64,000 nt of DNA, taken from NCBI RefSeq assembly GCF_030246945.1, contig NZ_CP126742.1, positions 186,001-250,000 of the forward strand, given 5' to 3'. Numbering within the stretch: position 1 is the stretch's first letter; each line of letters opens with the position of its first letter. A program made the translations under genes and the position numbers. Below, in pieces: positions 62,731 to 64,000 of this stretch. The notes under the pieces were generated by a model. That model did no database searches. It saw only the letters and a list, made by a program, of their open reading frames with translations, and was not told the DNA's origin. The DNA is from Microbacterium sp. zg-Y1090. GTDB lineage: Bacteria > Actinomycetota > Actinomycetes > Actinomycetales > Microbacteriaceae.

Positions 62731-63630
62731 ATGACCGTGACCGCCCCCGTCGCCGCGTCCGGCTCCCCCGTCGCACTCCCGCCGCGCGCCCAGGGCCCCC
62801 GGCGTCGCGCGCGCCGCTCACGACCCAACGTGCCCGGCGGCATCCTGGGGCTGCTCTGGCTCGTGATCGTCGTGCTCCCGCTGTACTGGGTGGTGGTGAC
62901 GAGCCTGCGATCGGGTCCGACGTTCTTCGTCGACAGCCCCCTCTCCCTGCCGTCGGAGCCGACGCTGGAGAACTACGGCAAGGTGTTCGACTCCGGATTC
63001 CTGGGGTTCTTCATGAACTCGGTGATCGTGACCGTCGCGACCGTCGTGATCGCCGTCTTCTGCTCGCTCCTGGCGGCCTACACGATCGTCCGCAACGCCC
63101 ACCCGGTGGCACGGGGTTCGTTCTCGTTCGCCCTGCTGGGGCTGGCCATCCCGCTCCAAGCGGCGATCATCCCGATCTATTACATGATCACGCAGCTCGG
63201 TCTCTACGACACCCTGGTGGCGCTCATCATCCCGTCGGCCGCGTTCGCGCTGCCGCTGACGGTCGTCATCCTGGTGAACTTCCTGCGCGACATCCCGAAC
63301 GAGATCTTCGAGTCCATGCGCATCGACGGCGCGTCGAACTGGGCGATGCTGTGGCAGCTGGTGCTGCCGCTGTCCAAGCCGGCGCTCATCACGGTGGCCA
63401 TCTACAACGGCATGCAGGTGTGGAATGGCTTCCTCTTCCCGCTGGTGCTGACGCAGAGCCCATCGGTGCGCGTGCTGCCCCTGGCCCTGTGGAGCTTCCA
63501 GAGCGAGCTCACCGTGGATGTTCCGGCGATCATGGCCGCCGTGACCCTCTCGGTGCTGCCGATCCTGACGCTGTACATCTTCGGTCGCCGCCAGCTGGTG
63601 GCGGGACTGACCGCGGGCTTCGGCAAGTAG
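62731..63630 (+). CDS. Sugar ABC transporter permease (MalG-type), locus 2
   Basis: Permease of 299 residues, six spans. EAA loop NEIFESMRIDGASNWAMLWQLVLPLSKPAL. It starts one base after the previous stop. No ATPase follows, so a genome-encoded common ATPase must energise it. Confidence 0.92.
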   Translation: MTVTAPVAASGSPVALPPRAQGPRRRARRSRPNVPGGILGLLWLVIVVLPLYWVVVTSLRSGPTFFVDSPLSLPSEPTLENYGKVFDSGFLGFFMNSVIVTVATVVIAVFCSLLAAYTIVRNAHPVARGSFSFALLGLAIPLQAAIIPIYYMITQLGLYDTLVALIIPSAAFALPLTVVILVNFLRDIPNEIFESMRIDGASNWAMLWQLVLPLSKPALITVAIYNGMQVWNGFLFPLVLTQSPSVRVLPLALWSFQSELTVDVPAIMAAVTLSVLPILTLYIFGRRQLVAGLTAGFGK

Positions 63631-63650
63631 CGCGCGGCCTCGCACGGCCT

Positions 63651-63692
63651 GCGCCCGTCACGACCGCCCTCGCAGGCGTTCGTGACGGGCGC
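63651..63692. terminator. Hairpin between the locus 2 importer and the flotillin gene
   Basis: GCGCCCGTCACGA (63651-63663) pairs perfectly with TCGTGACGGGCGC (63680-63692), a 13-bp stem. Bidirectional, no T tract. Confidence 0.65.
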
Positions 63693-63704
63693 GGGGTGCT
63701 GCGG

Positions 63705-64000
63705 TCAGTTGTTCGAGGGCGCCGCCGGGGCGTTGCCGTTGGCGGAGGCGCCGGTGCGGGCGCCGGCGAACCCGGCCAGCAGCGTGCCGAGGTCGAGCCC
63801 GGTCAGCGACTTGACGACCTCGGTGCCCTCGCCGAGCACGGTGCCGACCGTCTTCGTGACCGCCGACGCGCCGTCGGTGGAGATGACGGTGAGCTGATCG
63901 ATGTTGCTGATCGGCTCGGCGGCGGCGCGCACGATCTCCGGAAGGCGCGAGATGATCTCCTGCGCGAGCGCGGCCTCGCCGTACTTCTTCAGCGCCTCGG
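63705..64000 (-). CDS. Flotillin family protein, C-terminal end (partial)
   Basis: Open to the right edge of the window, 97 codons visible. It reads ALKKYGEAALAQEIISRLPEIV, then RAAAEPISNIDQLTVISTDGAS, a strong match to the C-terminal part of bacterial flotillin (FloA/FloT, SPFH family), followed by a Gly/Ala-rich tail. Flotillins are membrane scaffolds of functional microdomains. The N-terminal membrane anchor and SPFH domain lie outside the window. Confidence 0.85.
   Translation of the reverse strand, partial: EALKKYGEAALAQEIISRLPEIVRAAAEPISNIDQLTVISTDGASAVTKTVGTVLGEGTEVVKSLTGLDLGTLLAGFAGARTGASANGNAPAAPSNN

Overview
The window reads as chromosome of a high-GC Gram-positive actinobacterium, most likely a Microbacterium or a close relative in Microbacteriaceae. 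The evidence is the strongly G/C-ending codons, the many GTG starts, the HspR-type HAIR operator in front of clpB, sugar importers without their own ATPase, many genes with a TANNNT -10 box only 6-7 bases before the start codon (leaderless transcripts), and the constant use of GATGCC (Asp-Ala) and GCATCC (Ala-Ser). I see no rRNA, tRNA, transposase, integrase, phage gene or CRISPR array.

Layout. 0-5 kb: a GlxA-type regulator, a secreted TAP-like peptidase lipoprotein and an N-terminally short ClpB under a HAIR site. 5-9 kb: a type III polyketide synthase, methyltransferase and FAD monooxygenase joined by overlapping codons, converging on a UbiA prenyltransferase; together they look like a small phenolic-lipid or quinone cluster. 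9-19 kb: nitroreductase, RraA-like protein, VOC proteins, a NatAB-type ABC exporter, an FMN reductase, a two-component system, an HxlR regulator with its VOC partner, a RibD-C protein, exonuclease III and an epimerase. 19-34 kb: pntA-pntB, pyrE, a HAD/YdeI/36-residue membrane peptide operon, an SDR, a manganese-type ABC importer with two palindromic operators and its DtxR/MntR regulator, a SPOUT methyltransferase, a MATE pump, an M13 peptidase and a beta-lactamase-fold protein lacking its catalytic residues. 34-39 kb: small YjbR and VOC proteins, purU and a MetE-like methyltransferase, separated by repeat-rich gaps.

39-49 kb and 57-63.6 kb are two parallel glycoside-uptake loci. Each has a divergent LacI regulator, a lipoprotein binding protein, two permeases and a family 3 glycoside hydrolase, and neither encodes an ATPase. 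The first continues with Gfo/Idh dehydrogenase - ThuA - Gfo/Idh dehydrogenase, which suggests oxidation (3-keto) chemistry on imported glycosides. Between them lie a POT peptide transporter, a DHA2 drug exporter, a GNAT plus OSBS/NSAR pair that may convert D- to L-amino acids, a lipoprotein, a DUF4870 protein and glyS. The window ends inside a flotillin gene.

The main unexplained structure is in the gaps. There are four copies of a 59-bp hairpin element, all exactly 59 bp long; a 14-bp tandem array that contains the purU stop codon; a second inverted-repeat family at 34.1-34.3 kb; and 9-bp and 41-bp tandem arrays at 48.6-48.9 kb. GC-rich hairpins without a T tract separate most converging genes. 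Functions are assigned from motifs and general family knowledge; no database search was run.
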